Assembly: GCA_044220635.1 (NCBI GenBank)
Contig: JBGAQP010000003.1
Location: 124,001 to 188,000, forward strand
Direction: 5' to 3'
Source: JBGAQP01 sp044220635
Lineage (GTDB): Bacteria > Pseudomonadota > Gammaproteobacteria > Burkholderiales > Usitatibacteraceae
Length of the DNA: 64,000 nucleotides
Shown: one piece after another, positions 43,012-51,270 of the stretch
Layout: every line of letters begins with the position of its first letter
How positions within the stretch are numbered: the stretch's first letter is position 1
Notes under the pieces: model-generated
Database searches by the model: none
Told to the model about the DNA's origin: nothing
What the model saw: only the letters and a program-made list of their open reading frames with translations
Position numbers and translations under genes: made by a program

Positions 43012-43653
43012 GTGAAATCGGCGGTCATCCTCATCTCCGGCCGGGGCAGCAACATGCGCTCGATCGCCGAGGCGGGCCTCGCGCTCGACCTGCGCGCGGT
43101 GATCTCCGACCGGCCGGGAGCCCGGGGCCTCGAGTGGGCCGCCTCGAAGTCCATTCCCACGCGCGTCGTCGACCACCGGGCATTCGCCGCGCGCGACGCG
43201 TTCGACCGCGCGCTCGGCGATGCGATCGCCGCCCACGACCCCGACCTGGTCCTCCTCGCGGGCTTCATGCGCGTGCTGGGCGACGACTTCATCCGCCGCT
43301 TCCCGCGGCGCATCCTCAACATCCACCCCTCGCTCCTGCCTTCGTTTCCCGGCCTGCACACGCACCGCCGCGCGCTCGCAGCGGGCGTGAAGCTCCACGG
43401 GGCGACGGTGCACGTGGTCACGCCCGCGCTCGATTCGGGCCCCATCGTCGTGCAGGCCGCGGTACCGGTGCTCGACGGCGACACCGAGGAGGCGCTCGCC
43501 GAGCGCGTGCTCGCGCAGGAACACCGCATCTACCCGCAGGCGGTGCGCTGGTTCCTCGAGGATCGGGTCGAATTCCTCGCCGGCGATGTCCTCCGGATCC
43601 GCGGCTCGGGCGTTTCCACGGACTGGATGATCGCGCCCCGCGACCCCATATGA
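43012..43653 (+). CDS. purN: Phosphoribosylglycinamide formyltransferase PurN
   Basis: A 213-residue enzyme that transfers the formyl group of 10-formyl-THF to GAR. It has LISGRGSNMRSIAEA, LVLLAGFMRVL, ILNIHPSLLPSFPGLHTH (with the catalytic Asn-His) and GATVHVVTPALDSGPIVVQ (catalytic Asp). The start is a GTG. The stop overlaps the next gene by the four bases ATGA. Confidence 0.96.
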   Translation: MKSAVILISGRGSNMRSIAEAGLALDLRAVISDRPGARGLEWAASKSIPTRVVDHRAFAARDAFDRALGDAIAAHDPDLVLLAGFMRVLGDDFIRRFPRRILNIHPSLLPSFPGLHTHRRALAAGVKLHGATVHVVTPALDSGPIVVQAAVPVLDGDTEEALAERVLAQEHRIYPQAVRWFLEDRVEFLAGDVLRIRGSGVSTDWMIAPRDPI

Positions 43654-44729
43654 ACCCGATGCACCCCTTCGCCCGGGAAGACCGCGCCGTTCTCGTGGCG
43701 CTCGCCGCCTCCGCGGCGCTGCACGCCGCGCTCGTCGCCGGCGTGCCGGGCGAGCTTGCGCCCGTGCCGGAAGGCGAGGCCGCGGTCTATTCCGCCACGC
43801 TCGAGCCCGCCTCGGCCGCCGAGGCCTCCCTCGCCCCCGCGCCGAAGCCCGCGGCGCCCAGGCCCCGCGCGCGCCCGAAGCCCAAGCCGCCCCGGCCCGA
43901 GGAGACGGTCGCGATCCTCCCCGGCCTGCTCGACGATTCCCCGCTGCCGGAGGAAGGCCCCGAGCCCGTCCTGCTCGCCGCGGACGAAGGCTCGGCGCCC
44001 GATGAGCCGAAGGCGGAGGAAGAGCCCGAGGTCGTCGCCCTCGCCGAGCCCGCCGCCCCCGTTCCCGCCCTCGAGCCGCCGAAGTTCCCGGCGGGGGCGC
44101 TGCCCGAGCGCCTGAGCATCAACTACCAGCTCACCTCGCCGCTGGCCGACGGGCGCGCGGTCTACACCTGGAGCCGCGACGGCGACCGCTACGAGATCAC
44201 CGGCGAGATGGAGGCCGTGGGCTTCTTCACGATCTTCCTCGAGGGCCAGATCACGCAGGAGACGCGCGGCATCGTGACCTCCGAGGGCCTGCGCCCCGAG
44301 CGCTTCGTCGAGCACCGGCCGCAAGGCCCCGCCGAAGGTCTGGCGTTCGACTGGGAGAAGCGCCGCGTCACCTTCGACCGCCGGGGCGAGACGAAGGAGG
44401 ACGCGCTCGCCGAGAACACCGTCGACTGGCTGTCGATGATCTTCCAGCTCGCCCACGTCCCGCCGCAGGGCGAGGGGAGCGAGATGCGCGTCTACACCCA
44501 GCGGCGGATGTACACCTTCACCCTCAAGGTCCTCGGCCTCGAGGAGGTCGAGCTGCCGCTCGGGCGGGTCCCGGCGCTGCACCTGCGCCACGAAGGCAAG
44601 GGAGAGCACGAGCAGGTCGACGTCTGGCTCGGCGTCGAGCAGCACTACCTGCCGGTGAAGCTGCGCTACCCCGTGGCGCGCAACCGCTTCCGCGTCGAGC
44701 AGCTCGCCACGGACATCAGCGTCCGGTGA
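43650..44729 (+). CDS. DUF3108 protein with Pro-rich linker
   Basis: A 359-residue protein. An N-terminal hydrophobic segment (about residues 12-32) anchors or exports it. A long Pro/Glu/Ala-rich linker follows (about 45-140, with APKPAAPRPRARPKPKPPRP), of the kind that spans the periplasm in TonB-like proteins. The C-terminal domain (INYQLTSPLADGRAVYTWSR, MEAVGFFTIFLEGQI, RRMYTFTLKVLGLE) matches the DUF3108 beta-rich fold of unknown role. It is coupled to purN by ATGA, and the methyltransferase follows after 7 bases. Confidence 0.8.
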   Translation: MNPMHPFAREDRAVLVALAASAALHAALVAGVPGELAPVPEGEAAVYSATLEPASAAEASLAPAPKPAAPRPRARPKPKPPRPEETVAILPGLLDDSPLPEEGPEPVLLAADEGSAPDEPKAEEEPEVVALAEPAAPVPALEPPKFPAGALPERLSINYQLTSPLADGRAVYTWSRDGDRYEITGEMEAVGFFTIFLEGQITQETRGIVTSEGLRPERFVEHRPQGPAEGLAFDWEKRRVTFDRRGETKEDALAENTVDWLSMIFQLAHVPPQGEGSEMRVYTQRRMYTFTLKVLGLEEVELPLGRVPALHLRHEGKGEHEQVDVWLGVEQHYLPVKLRYPVARNRFRVEQLATDISVR

Positions 44730-44736
44730 GCCGCGC

Positions 44737-45996
44737 GTGAACATCGCCCGTCCGCAGCTCGAGGCGATCGTCGCCGCCCTCACCGTCATCCTCCCCGCGC
44801 GCCAGCCCGCCGACCAGGAGTTGCGCCGCTTCTTCCGCGAGCACAAGCAGCTCGGCAGCCACGACCGCGCGCTCGTGGCCGACGTCGTCTACGCCTGCCT
44901 TCGGCGCCGGCGCCTGCTCGAGCACCTCACGCCCGCGGCCACACCGCGCGAGATCGCGCTCGCCGGCATCGTGAAGCTCCTCGGCGTGGGCATCGGCCGG
45001 ATCGAGTCGGCGCTGCGCGGCAACGAGAAGGCCTGGCTCGCGGCGCTCAAGGCCGAGGACCTGGAGAGCCTGCCCTTCGAGCTGCGCGCCGACCTCCCCG
45101 ACTGGGTGATCGAGCGCCTGCGCCGCACCCGGGACGAGGCCTCCCTCCTCGCCCTCGCCCGCAGCCTCCAGCACGCCGCCCCCCTCGACCTGCGCGTGAA
45201 CGTGCTCAAGGCGCCGCGCCAGGCCGTGCTCGAGCGCTTCGAGTACGACGGGATCGAGGCGGCGCCGACGCGCTACTCGCCCATCGGCATCCGCCTCAAG
45301 GACAAGCCCGCGCTCAACCGGCATCCCTGCTTCCTCGACGGCTCCGTGGAGGTGCAGGACGAGGGCAGCCAGATCCTGGGCTTCCTCGTCGAGCCGCGCC
45401 GCGGCGAGATGGTCGTCGACTTCTGCGCCGGCGCGGGCGGCAAGACCCTGCAGATGGGCGCGGCGATGCACTCGCAGGGGCGCCTCTACGCCTTCGACAT
45501 CTCGGAGAAGCGGCTGCAGAACCTCGCGCCCCGCCTCAAGCGCTCGGGGCTCTCCAACGTCTTCCCGCAGCGCATCGCCGGCGAGAACGACGCGAAGGTG
45601 AAGCGCCTGCGCGGCAAGATCGACCGCGTGCTGGTCGACGCGCCCTGCACCGGGCTCGGGACCCTGCGGCGCAACCCCGACCTCAAGTGGCGGCAGACGC
45701 CCGAGGGCGTCGTGGAGCTCAACGCGAAGCAGGCGGCGATCCTCGCCGCGGCGGCCACGCTCCTCAAGCCCGGCGGGCGCCTCGTCTACGGCACCTGCAG
45801 CCTGCTCGCGGAGGAGAACGAGGACATCGTCTCCGCCTTCCTCGCCGCGCACCCGCAGTTCCGCCTCGTCGATTGCGGCTCCGTGCTCGCGCACGCGGGG
45901 CTCGCGATCCCCGGCTGCGAGCCATACCTTCGCCTGCTGCCCCACGTGCACGACACCGACGGCTTCTTCGCCGCGGTGCTCGAGCGCGCCGCCTGA
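44737..45996 (+). CDS. RsmB/NOP-family rRNA (cytosine-C5) methyltransferase
   Basis: A 419-residue SAM-dependent enzyme. An N-terminal NusB-like RNA-binding region (DQELRRFFREHKQLGSHDR) precedes the Rossmann core VVDFCAGAGGKTLQMG. The two cysteines of m5C chemistry are in VDAPCTGLGTLRR and YGTCSLLAEENE. The domain order matches RsmB, which methylates 16S rRNA C967, but other NOP/Sun-type enzymes share it. GTG at 44737 is used as the start. Confidence 0.88.
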   Translation: MNIARPQLEAIVAALTVILPARQPADQELRRFFREHKQLGSHDRALVADVVYACLRRRRLLEHLTPAATPREIALAGIVKLLGVGIGRIESALRGNEKAWLAALKAEDLESLPFELRADLPDWVIERLRRTRDEASLLALARSLQHAAPLDLRVNVLKAPRQAVLERFEYDGIEAAPTRYSPIGIRLKDKPALNRHPCFLDGSVEVQDEGSQILGFLVEPRRGEMVVDFCAGAGGKTLQMGAAMHSQGRLYAFDISEKRLQNLAPRLKRSGLSNVFPQRIAGENDAKVKRLRGKIDRVLVDAPCTGLGTLRRNPDLKWRQTPEGVVELNAKQAAILAAAATLLKPGGRLVYGTCSLLAEENEDIVSAFLAAHPQFRLVDCGSVLAHAGLAIPGCEPYLRLLPHVHDTDGFFAAVLERAA

Positions 45997-46018
45997 GGGG
46001 CGTCCCGACCCCGGCGGT

Positions 46019-46024
46019 TACAAT
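46019..46024 (+). promoter_or_regulatory. -10 box (TACAAT) for the MscS-family gene
   Basis: TACAAT lies 9 bases before the ATG at 46034. With normal spacing, transcription starts within about three bases of the start codon, so any leader would be almost absent. The -35 region is inside the end of the methyltransferase gene and is not consensus. Confidence 0.5.
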
Positions 46025-46033
46025 GGGCGCGCC

Positions 46034-47299
46034 ATGACCACGCTAGAGCGCGCGATCGAGGCCCTCGCCTCCCCGGCGACCCGCACCGCGGGGCTCGCCC
46101 AGCTCGCTGTCCTCGCCGCGGCGCTCGCGATCGCCTGGTTCGCCGCCAAGGCCGCGCGCAGCCGCGTCGTCTCCCGCGTGCGCTGGAAGTTCGGCGAAGG
46201 GGGCTTCCACCGCGTCGCCTTCCCGCTCGCGGCGCTCGCGCTCCTGTGGGCCGCGAAGGCGGCCTTCGCCCGGTACGGCGCCGCCACCGCCTTCCTCGAC
46301 CTCGCGATCGCGCTGCTCGTCGCGCTCGCGATCATCCGCTTCGCCGTCTACGTGCTGCGCCTCATCCTGCCGGAGGGCGCGTTCCTGCGCGGGTCGGAGC
46401 GCACCATCGCCTGGGCGATGTGGGTCGGGGTGGCGCTGCACGTGACGGGGCTCCTTCCCGAGATCCGCGAGGCCCTCGACGCCGTGTCCTTCACCGTGGG
46501 CAAGCAGCGCATCTCCCTGCTGCTCGTGATCCAGGGCCTCGCCTCGCTCGCGGTCACGCTCGCGATCTCGATGTGGCTCGCGCGGATCATCGAGGGCCGC
46601 GTGCTCGCCGCCGAGACGGTGGAGATGTCCATCCGCGTGGTGGTCGCGAAGCTCGTCTATGCCGTGGCCTTCTTCGCGGCGATCCTCGTCGCGCTGCCGC
46701 TGGTCGGCATCGACGTCGCCGCGCTCTCGGTGTTCGCGGGCGCCGCGGGCGTGGGCCTCGCCTTCGGGATGCAGAAGATCGCGAGCAACTACGTGAGCGG
46801 CTTCATCATCCTGCTCGACCGCTCGATCCGCATCGGCGACCTGGTGACGGTCGACAACCGCCAGGGGGTGGTGAAGGCGATCGAATCGCGCTACACCGTG
46901 ATCCGCAGCCTCGACGGCACCGAGTCGATCGTCCCCAACGAGACCCTGATCGTCCAGAGCGTCACCAACCATTCCTACACCGATCGCAAGGTGCTGGTGA
47001 AAGTGCCGGTCACCGTGGGCTACGACACGGACGTGGACGCCGCCATCGGCCTGCTGCTCGCCGCGGCGCGCCGCAACCCCCGGGTGCTTGCCGACCCGGC
47101 CCCGGCCGCGTGGATCTCGAAGCTCGCCGACTGCGGCATCGACATCGAAATGGGCGTGTGGATCGCCGACCCCGATCAGGGTCAGGTGGGGCTGCGCGGG
47201 GAGCTGCTCAAGCAGGCGCTCGCGGATTTCCGGCGCGAGGGCATTGAAATCCCCTTCCCCCGCCGCGATGTGAAAATTCTCGGAGCCGACGGATCCTGA
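46034..47299 (+). CDS. MscS-family mechanosensitive ion channel
   Basis: A 421-residue membrane protein. About five hydrophobic segments precede the pore helix and cytoplasmic vestibule: VFAGAAGVGLAFGMQKIASNYVSG is the pore helix with Gly/Ala spacing, and FIILLDRSIRIGDLVTVD begins the beta domain, followed by YTVIRSLDGTESIVPNE. The C-terminal alpha/beta domain continues to EIPFPRRDVKIL. Such channels open under membrane tension to release solutes in hypoosmotic shock. It has more membrane helices than the small MscS of E. coli. Confidence 0.9.
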   Translation: MTTLERAIEALASPATRTAGLAQLAVLAAALAIAWFAAKAARSRVVSRVRWKFGEGGFHRVAFPLAALALLWAAKAAFARYGAATAFLDLAIALLVALAIIRFAVYVLRLILPEGAFLRGSERTIAWAMWVGVALHVTGLLPEIREALDAVSFTVGKQRISLLLVIQGLASLAVTLAISMWLARIIEGRVLAAETVEMSIRVVVAKLVYAVAFFAAILVALPLVGIDVAALSVFAGAAGVGLAFGMQKIASNYVSGFIILLDRSIRIGDLVTVDNRQGVVKAIESRYTVIRSLDGTESIVPNETLIVQSVTNHSYTDRKVLVKVPVTVGYDTDVDAAIGLLLAAARRNPRVLADPAPAAWISKLADCGIDIEMGVWIADPDQGQVGLRGELLKQALADFRREGIEIPFPRRDVKILGADGS

Positions 47300-47405
47300 G
47301 AAACAGCCTTTGAATCAAAGGCTTGATTCTTCCCCCGGATTTCCGGATAGCCCGTTCCGGGCCCGCTGGGCTACAATCCCGGCCCATAACCCGAAGTGAA
47401 CCCCC

Positions 47406-47425
47406 CCGCGGGCTCATCCCCGCGG
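47406..47425 (+). promoter_or_regulatory. Leader hairpin upstream of the desaturase gene
   Basis: CCGCGGG and CCCGCGG, with a 6-base loop, form a stem 20 bases before the desaturase ATG. A TACAAT -10 at 47372-47377 puts it inside the mRNA leader, just before the ribosome-binding GAAAGG. It may be a weak attenuator or a temperature-dependent structure; neither is shown. Confidence 0.4.
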
Positions 47426-47445
47426 ACCCCTGAAAGGCGCCCGAC

Positions 47446-48486
47446 ATGTTCCAAGGCCTCCTCGATCTGCCCTGGTGGGGCGACCTGCTCGTGCTTCTCG
47501 TCTTCGTTCAGACGACGATCGCGGCCGTGACGATCTACCTGCACCGCTGCCAGGCGCACCGCGCGCTCGACCTGCACCCCGCCGTGAGCCACTTCTTCCG
47601 CTTCTGGCTCTGGCTCACCACCGGCATGGTCACCAAGGAGTGGGCGGCGATCCACCGCAAGCACCACGCGAAGTGCGAGACCGCCGAGGATCCCCACAGC
47701 CCGCAGGTGCTCGGCATCAACAAGGTGCTCTTCGCCGGCGTCGTGCTCTACGTGAGGGAATCCCACAAGCCCGAGACCATGGAGCGTTATGGCCACGGAA
47801 CGCCCAGCGACTGGCTCGAGCGCCGCGTCTACACCCCGCTGCAGAAGGTCGGCATCCTCGTGCTGCTGGGCCTCGACGTGCTGCTCTTCGGCGTCGTCGC
47901 CGGGGCGCTGATGTGGGGCGTGCAGATGCTCTGGATCCCGTTCTGGGCCGCCGGCGTCATCAACGGCATCGGCCACTTCTGGGGCTACCGGAACTTCCAG
48001 ACCGAGGACGCGAGCACCAACATCACCCCCGTGGCGGTGTGGATCGGCGGCGAGGAGCTGCACAACAACCACCACGCCTACCCGACCGCGGCGAAGTTCT
48101 CGATCCGCTGGTACGAGTTCGACCTCGGCTGGCTCTACATCCGCGCGCTCTCCGCCCTGGGCCTCGCGACCGTGCGGCGCCTGCCCCCGAAGGTGAAGCT
48201 CGATCCCTCCAAGTGGGAGATCGACGCGGAGACCCTCAAGGCCGTGATCGTCCACCGCTACGACGTGCTCGCGAAGTACGCGAAGTCGATGAAGCGCGCG
48301 AAGACCCCGGACGAGATCGGCACCTGGCTCGCCATGCGCAACGAGCTCGCGAGGGTCTGGGAACGCTCCACGCTTTCCACCGACCAGCTCGTCGGGCAGC
48401 TGCGCGCCTGGTGCGAGCGCGCCGAGGCGACCGGCATCGAGGCGATGGCGGAGTTCTCCCGCCGGCTTCGCAGCTACGCCGCCTGA
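47446..48486 (+). CDS. Membrane fatty acid (acyl-lipid/acyl-CoA) desaturase
   Basis: A 346-residue di-iron desaturase. The histidine boxes are HRCQAHR, HRKHHAKCETAEDPHSP and HNNHHAYP, placed as in the delta-9 family. Four hydrophobic helices surround the boxes, and the C-terminal about 90 residues are soluble and helical. It would introduce double bases into membrane fatty acids, often to keep membranes fluid in the cold. A leader hairpin lies upstream. Confidence 0.92.
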   Translation: MFQGLLDLPWWGDLLVLLVFVQTTIAAVTIYLHRCQAHRALDLHPAVSHFFRFWLWLTTGMVTKEWAAIHRKHHAKCETAEDPHSPQVLGINKVLFAGVVLYVRESHKPETMERYGHGTPSDWLERRVYTPLQKVGILVLLGLDVLLFGVVAGALMWGVQMLWIPFWAAGVINGIGHFWGYRNFQTEDASTNITPVAVWIGGEELHNNHHAYPTAAKFSIRWYEFDLGWLYIRALSALGLATVRRLPPKVKLDPSKWEIDAETLKAVIVHRYDVLAKYAKSMKRAKTPDEIGTWLAMRNELARVWERSTLSTDQLVGQLRAWCERAEATGIEAMAEFSRRLRSYAA

Positions 48487-48542
48487 GCCGCGACTCGCCC
48501 TCCCGCGCATCCCCGGACCGCGCCGCGCCGGGCACCGCCCTG

Positions 48543-49976
48543 GTGTTCGGCGCGAGCGGCTACATCGGCAGCCATCTCGTCCCGGCGCTCGTCGGGCGCG
48601 GGTGGCGCGTGCGCGCCTCGGCGCGCGACCGGCGCGTCCTCGAGGCGCGCGACTGGCCGGGCGTCGAGAAGGTCTCGGCCGATGCGCTGAAGCCCGAAAC
48701 CCTCCCGCCGGCCGTCGCCGGCGTCGACGTCGCCTATTACCTCGTGCACTCGATGGCGGCGGGACGCGCCTTCGGGCAACTCGACCTCGAGGCGGCGGAC
48801 CACTTCGCGCGGGCCGCGGCCGAGGCCGGCGTGAAGCGCATCGTCTACCTCGGCGGCCTGGTTCCGGAGGGGGCGGACTCCGAGCATCTGCTGTCGCGGC
48901 GCGACACGGGCGAATGCCTGCGTTCCCACCCCGTCCCCGTCACCGAGATCCGCGCCGGGATCATCCTCGGGCCGGGCTCCGCGGCCTTCGAGGTGATGCG
49001 CGACCTCGTGCTGCACCTGCCCCTGATGATCACCCCGCGCTGGGTGCGCGCGAAGTCCCCGCCCATCGCGCTGGAGAACCTGCTCGCCTATCTCGTCGCG
49101 GCGCCGCTCGTCCCGGAGATGGCCGGGGGCACCTACGATGCCGCCGGGCCCGAGACGCTCACGTACGAGGAGATGATGCGCACGATCTGCCGGCTCATGG
49201 GACGGCGCGAGCCGTGGATCGTCCCGGTGCCGGTGCTCTCGCCCGAGCTCTCGGCGTGGTGGCTGAAGCTCGTGACGGCGGTCCCCGCCAACGTCGCCCG
49301 GGCGCTCATCGGCGGCCTCAAGCACGATTTCGCGGCGAACGACGCCCCCATCCGCGCGCTCATCCCCCAGCGCCTGCTCGGCTTCGAGGAATCGGTGCGC
49401 GCCGCCCTCGAGGCCGAGCGCCGCCATGCGGTGGCCGCGCGCTGGACCGAGGGCGCCTTCATGTTCCGCGACTACCGCCCCGACTACGCGTATTACGCGA
49501 AGCGCGCCGGCGGCGAGGTCCGTACGGGCGCGAGCGCCGCTTCGCTGTGGCGCACCGTGGCGGCGATCGGCGGCGCGAACCGCTACTACGCCCTCGACTT
49601 CCTGTGGACGCTGCGCGAGGTCCTCGACTGGATGCTCGGCGGAACGGCGCTCAACCGCGGCCGCCGGGATCCGGACGAGGTGCGCGTCGGCGACGTGATC
49701 GATTCGTGGCGCGTGATCGGGGTCGAGCCCGGACGGCGCCTCACGCTCGCCTTCGGCATGAAGGCGCCGGGCGCGGGCGTGCTCGAGTTCGAGATCGACG
49801 AAGTCGCGCCCGGCGAACGGCGTCTCGCGGCAACCGCCTACTGGCATCCGGCGGGCGTCTGGGGGCTCCTCTACTGGTACGCGATGATTCCCGGGCACCT
49901 GGTGATCTTCAAGGCGATGTGCCGCGCCATCGCGCGCCGGGCCCTCCGGCTCGACGCCGAGGCGCTCCCCCAATGA
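48543..49976 (+). CDS. Rossmann-fold NAD(P)-binding protein with DUF2867 domain
   Basis: A 477-residue protein. The N-terminal extended-SDR-like domain opens FGASGYIGSHLVPAL (nucleotide-binding GxxGxxG), with DVAYYLVHSMAAGR and VKRIVYLGGLVPEG. The C-terminal part (about residues 320-470, RDYRPDYAYYAKRAGG, LGGTALNRGRRDPDEVRVGD, YWHPAGVWGLLYWYAMIPGH) is a DUF2867-type START-like domain. The frame is open back into the desaturase end, but GTG 48543 is the only usual start near the Rossmann motif; it leaves no residues before VFGAS, so a non-standard upstream start (CTG 48483) is possible. Confidence 0.8.
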   Translation: MFGASGYIGSHLVPALVGRGWRVRASARDRRVLEARDWPGVEKVSADALKPETLPPAVAGVDVAYYLVHSMAAGRAFGQLDLEAADHFARAAAEAGVKRIVYLGGLVPEGADSEHLLSRRDTGECLRSHPVPVTEIRAGIILGPGSAAFEVMRDLVLHLPLMITPRWVRAKSPPIALENLLAYLVAAPLVPEMAGGTYDAAGPETLTYEEMMRTICRLMGRREPWIVPVPVLSPELSAWWLKLVTAVPANVARALIGGLKHDFAANDAPIRALIPQRLLGFEESVRAALEAERRHAVAARWTEGAFMFRDYRPDYAYYAKRAGGEVRTGASAASLWRTVAAIGGANRYYALDFLWTLREVLDWMLGGTALNRGRRDPDEVRVGDVIDSWRVIGVEPGRRLTLAFGMKAPGAGVLEFEIDEVAPGERRLAATAYWHPAGVWGLLYWYAMIPGHLVIFKAMCRAIARRALRLDAEALPQ

Positions 49977-50001
49977 AAAGCCCCGCTTCGGCGGGGCTTT
50001 T
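49976..50001. terminator. Bidirectional intrinsic terminator
   Basis: An 11-base perfect stem, AAAAGCCCCGC and GCGGGGCTTTT, with a TTCG tetraloop. The outer A/T pairs give a U-tract on both strands, so it can stop transcription from the Rossmann-protein gene and from rpmG, which converge here. Confidence 0.92.
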
Positions 50002-50069
50002 CACTGGCACTGCTTGCCGGCGTCGAGCGGCGGCTTGCCGGCCGCTCCAACGCCTTTCCCGACGTTGCC

Positions 50070-50225
50070 TTACTTGAGCTTGGTCTCCTTGTAGAGGACG
50101 TGCTTGCGGGCCTTGGGATCGTACTTCTTGATCTCCATCTTGTCGGGCATCGTGCGCTTGTTCTTGGTCGTCGTGTAGAAGTGGCCGGTGCCGGCGGAGG
50201 ACTCGAGCTTGATCTTCTCGCGCAT
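50070..50225 (-). CDS. rpmG: 50S ribosomal protein L33
   Basis: A 51-residue ribosomal protein: MREKIKLESSAGTGHFYTTT then KNKRTMPDKMEIKKYDPKAR then KHVLYKETKLK. It is the cysteine-free form that does not bind zinc. It lies 13 bases after rpmB in the usual order and ends shortly before the bidirectional terminator. Confidence 0.97.
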   Translation of the reverse strand: MREKIKLESSAGTGHFYTTTKNKRTMPDKMEIKKYDPKARKHVLYKETKLK

Positions 50226-50238
50226 GTCGGGCCCTTCC

Positions 50239-50475
50239 TCAGACGTTCTCGCCGCGGCGGCGCATGTCGGCGAGCACGGCGTCGATGCCCTGCTTCTCGA
50301 TGAGGCGCAGTCCGGCGCTGGTGAGGCGGATCTTCACGTAGCGGTTCTCGCTCTCCACCCAGAGCTTGCGGTACTGCAGGTTGGGCAGGTAGCGGCGCTT
50401 CGTCTTGTTGTTGGCGTGGGACACGTGGTGGCCCACGCGGGGGGCCTTGCCCGTGACCTGGCAGACGCGTGACAT
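50239..50475 (-). CDS. rpmB: 50S ribosomal protein L28
   Basis: A 78-residue ribosomal protein: MSRVCQVTGKAPRVGHHVSH, then NKTKRRYLPNLQYRKLWVES, ending LIEKQGIDAVLADMRRRGENV in pieces typical of proteobacterial L28. Only one Cys remains, so it is not the zinc-ribbon type. A strong promoter lies upstream at 50518-50547. Confidence 0.97.
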   Translation of the reverse strand: MSRVCQVTGKAPRVGHHVSHANNKTKRRYLPNLQYRKLWVESENRYVKIRLTSAGLRLIEKQGIDAVLADMRRRGENV

Positions 50476-50517
50476 GGAACTCTCCTGAAAAACCGGTTCG
50501 AAACGGGGAAGCCCGGC

Positions 50518-50547
50518 ATTATAACCCAGCCCGACCCGGGCTTTCAA
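50518..50547 (-). promoter_or_regulatory. Sigma-70 promoter for rpmB-rpmG
   Basis: On the minus strand TTGAAA (50547-50542) and TATAAT (50523-50518) are separated by 18 bases. This is the best two-box promoter I see in the window. It gives an rpmB leader of about 36 bases and lies after the radC stop. Confidence 0.8.
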
Positions 50548-50565
50548 ACTGATTTCATTGGGCTT

Positions 50566-51240
50566 TTAGAGCAGCCCGCGCTCGGCGAAGGAGAGCGCCG
50601 CCCCCGGGGCGACGATGAAGTGGTCGAGCACCTTCACGTCGACGAGGGCGAGCGCCTCCGAGAGAGTGCGGGTGAGGGCCTGGTCCTGCAGGCTCGGCTC
50701 GGCGACCCCAGAGGGGTGGTTGTGGGCGAGGATCACGGCGGCGGCGTTGTGGCCGAGGGCGTGCTTCACGACCTCGCGCGGGTACACGCTCGTCTGGGTG
50801 AGCGTGCCGCGGAAGAGCTCCTCGGCGGCGATGACCCGGTTCTGGGCGTCGAGAAAGACGCCCCAGAAGGCCTCGTGGGCGAGCTCCTGCATCCGCAGGC
50901 GCAGGTAGCCGCGCACGGCGGCGGGCGAGGCGAGGCTGTCGCGGGCGCGCATGTCCTCGGCGAGCGCGCGGCGGGCGAGCTCCAGGATCACCGCGATCTG
51001 GGCCGACCTGGCCGCGCCCACGCCCGGGACGGCGCGGAACTCCGCCTCCGGGGCGCAGAGCAGGCGCGACATCCGGCCGAAGCGCCCGAGGAGGTCGCGG
51101 GCAACGGCGACGGCATCCCGCCCGCGTGCGCCGGTACGCAGGAACACGGCGAGGAGCTCCGCGTCCGAGAGCGCCGCGGCGCCCCGGAGGCGAAGCCGTT
51201 CGCGGGGCCGCTCCGCGAGCGGCCGATCGGCCATCGACAT
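50566..51240 (-). CDS. radC: RadC-family JAMM/MPN+ protein
   Basis: A 224-residue protein with an N-terminal helix-hairpin-helix region (FRAVPGVGAARSAQIAVILE) and a C-terminal JAMM metalloprotease-like domain. The metal motif is HNHPSG followed by an Asp ten residues on (AVILAHNHPSGVAEPSLQD). Despite its name, a direct DNA-repair role for this family is unproven. It is divergent from coaBC with 30 bases between. Confidence 0.93.
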   Translation of the reverse strand: MSMADRPLAERPRERLRLRGAAALSDAELLAVFLRTGARGRDAVAVARDLLGRFGRMSRLLCAPEAEFRAVPGVGAARSAQIAVILELARRALAEDMRARDSLASPAAVRGYLRLRMQELAHEAFWGVFLDAQNRVIAAEELFRGTLTQTSVYPREVVKHALGHNAAAVILAHNHPSGVAEPSLQDQALTRTLSEALALVDVKVLDHFIVAPGAALSFAERGLL

Positions 51241-51258
51241 GCCCTACCTCCACGCGGG

Positions 51259-51264
51259 TAAAAT
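51259..51264 (+). promoter_or_regulatory. -10 box (TAAAAT) for coaBC
   Basis: TAAAAT ends 6 bases before the coaBC ATG. A TCGACA hexamer at 51234-51239 is a 5/6 match to -35 at a 19-base spacing. The transcript should begin at the start codon, without a leader. Confidence 0.6.
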
Positions 51265-51270
51265 GCCTTC

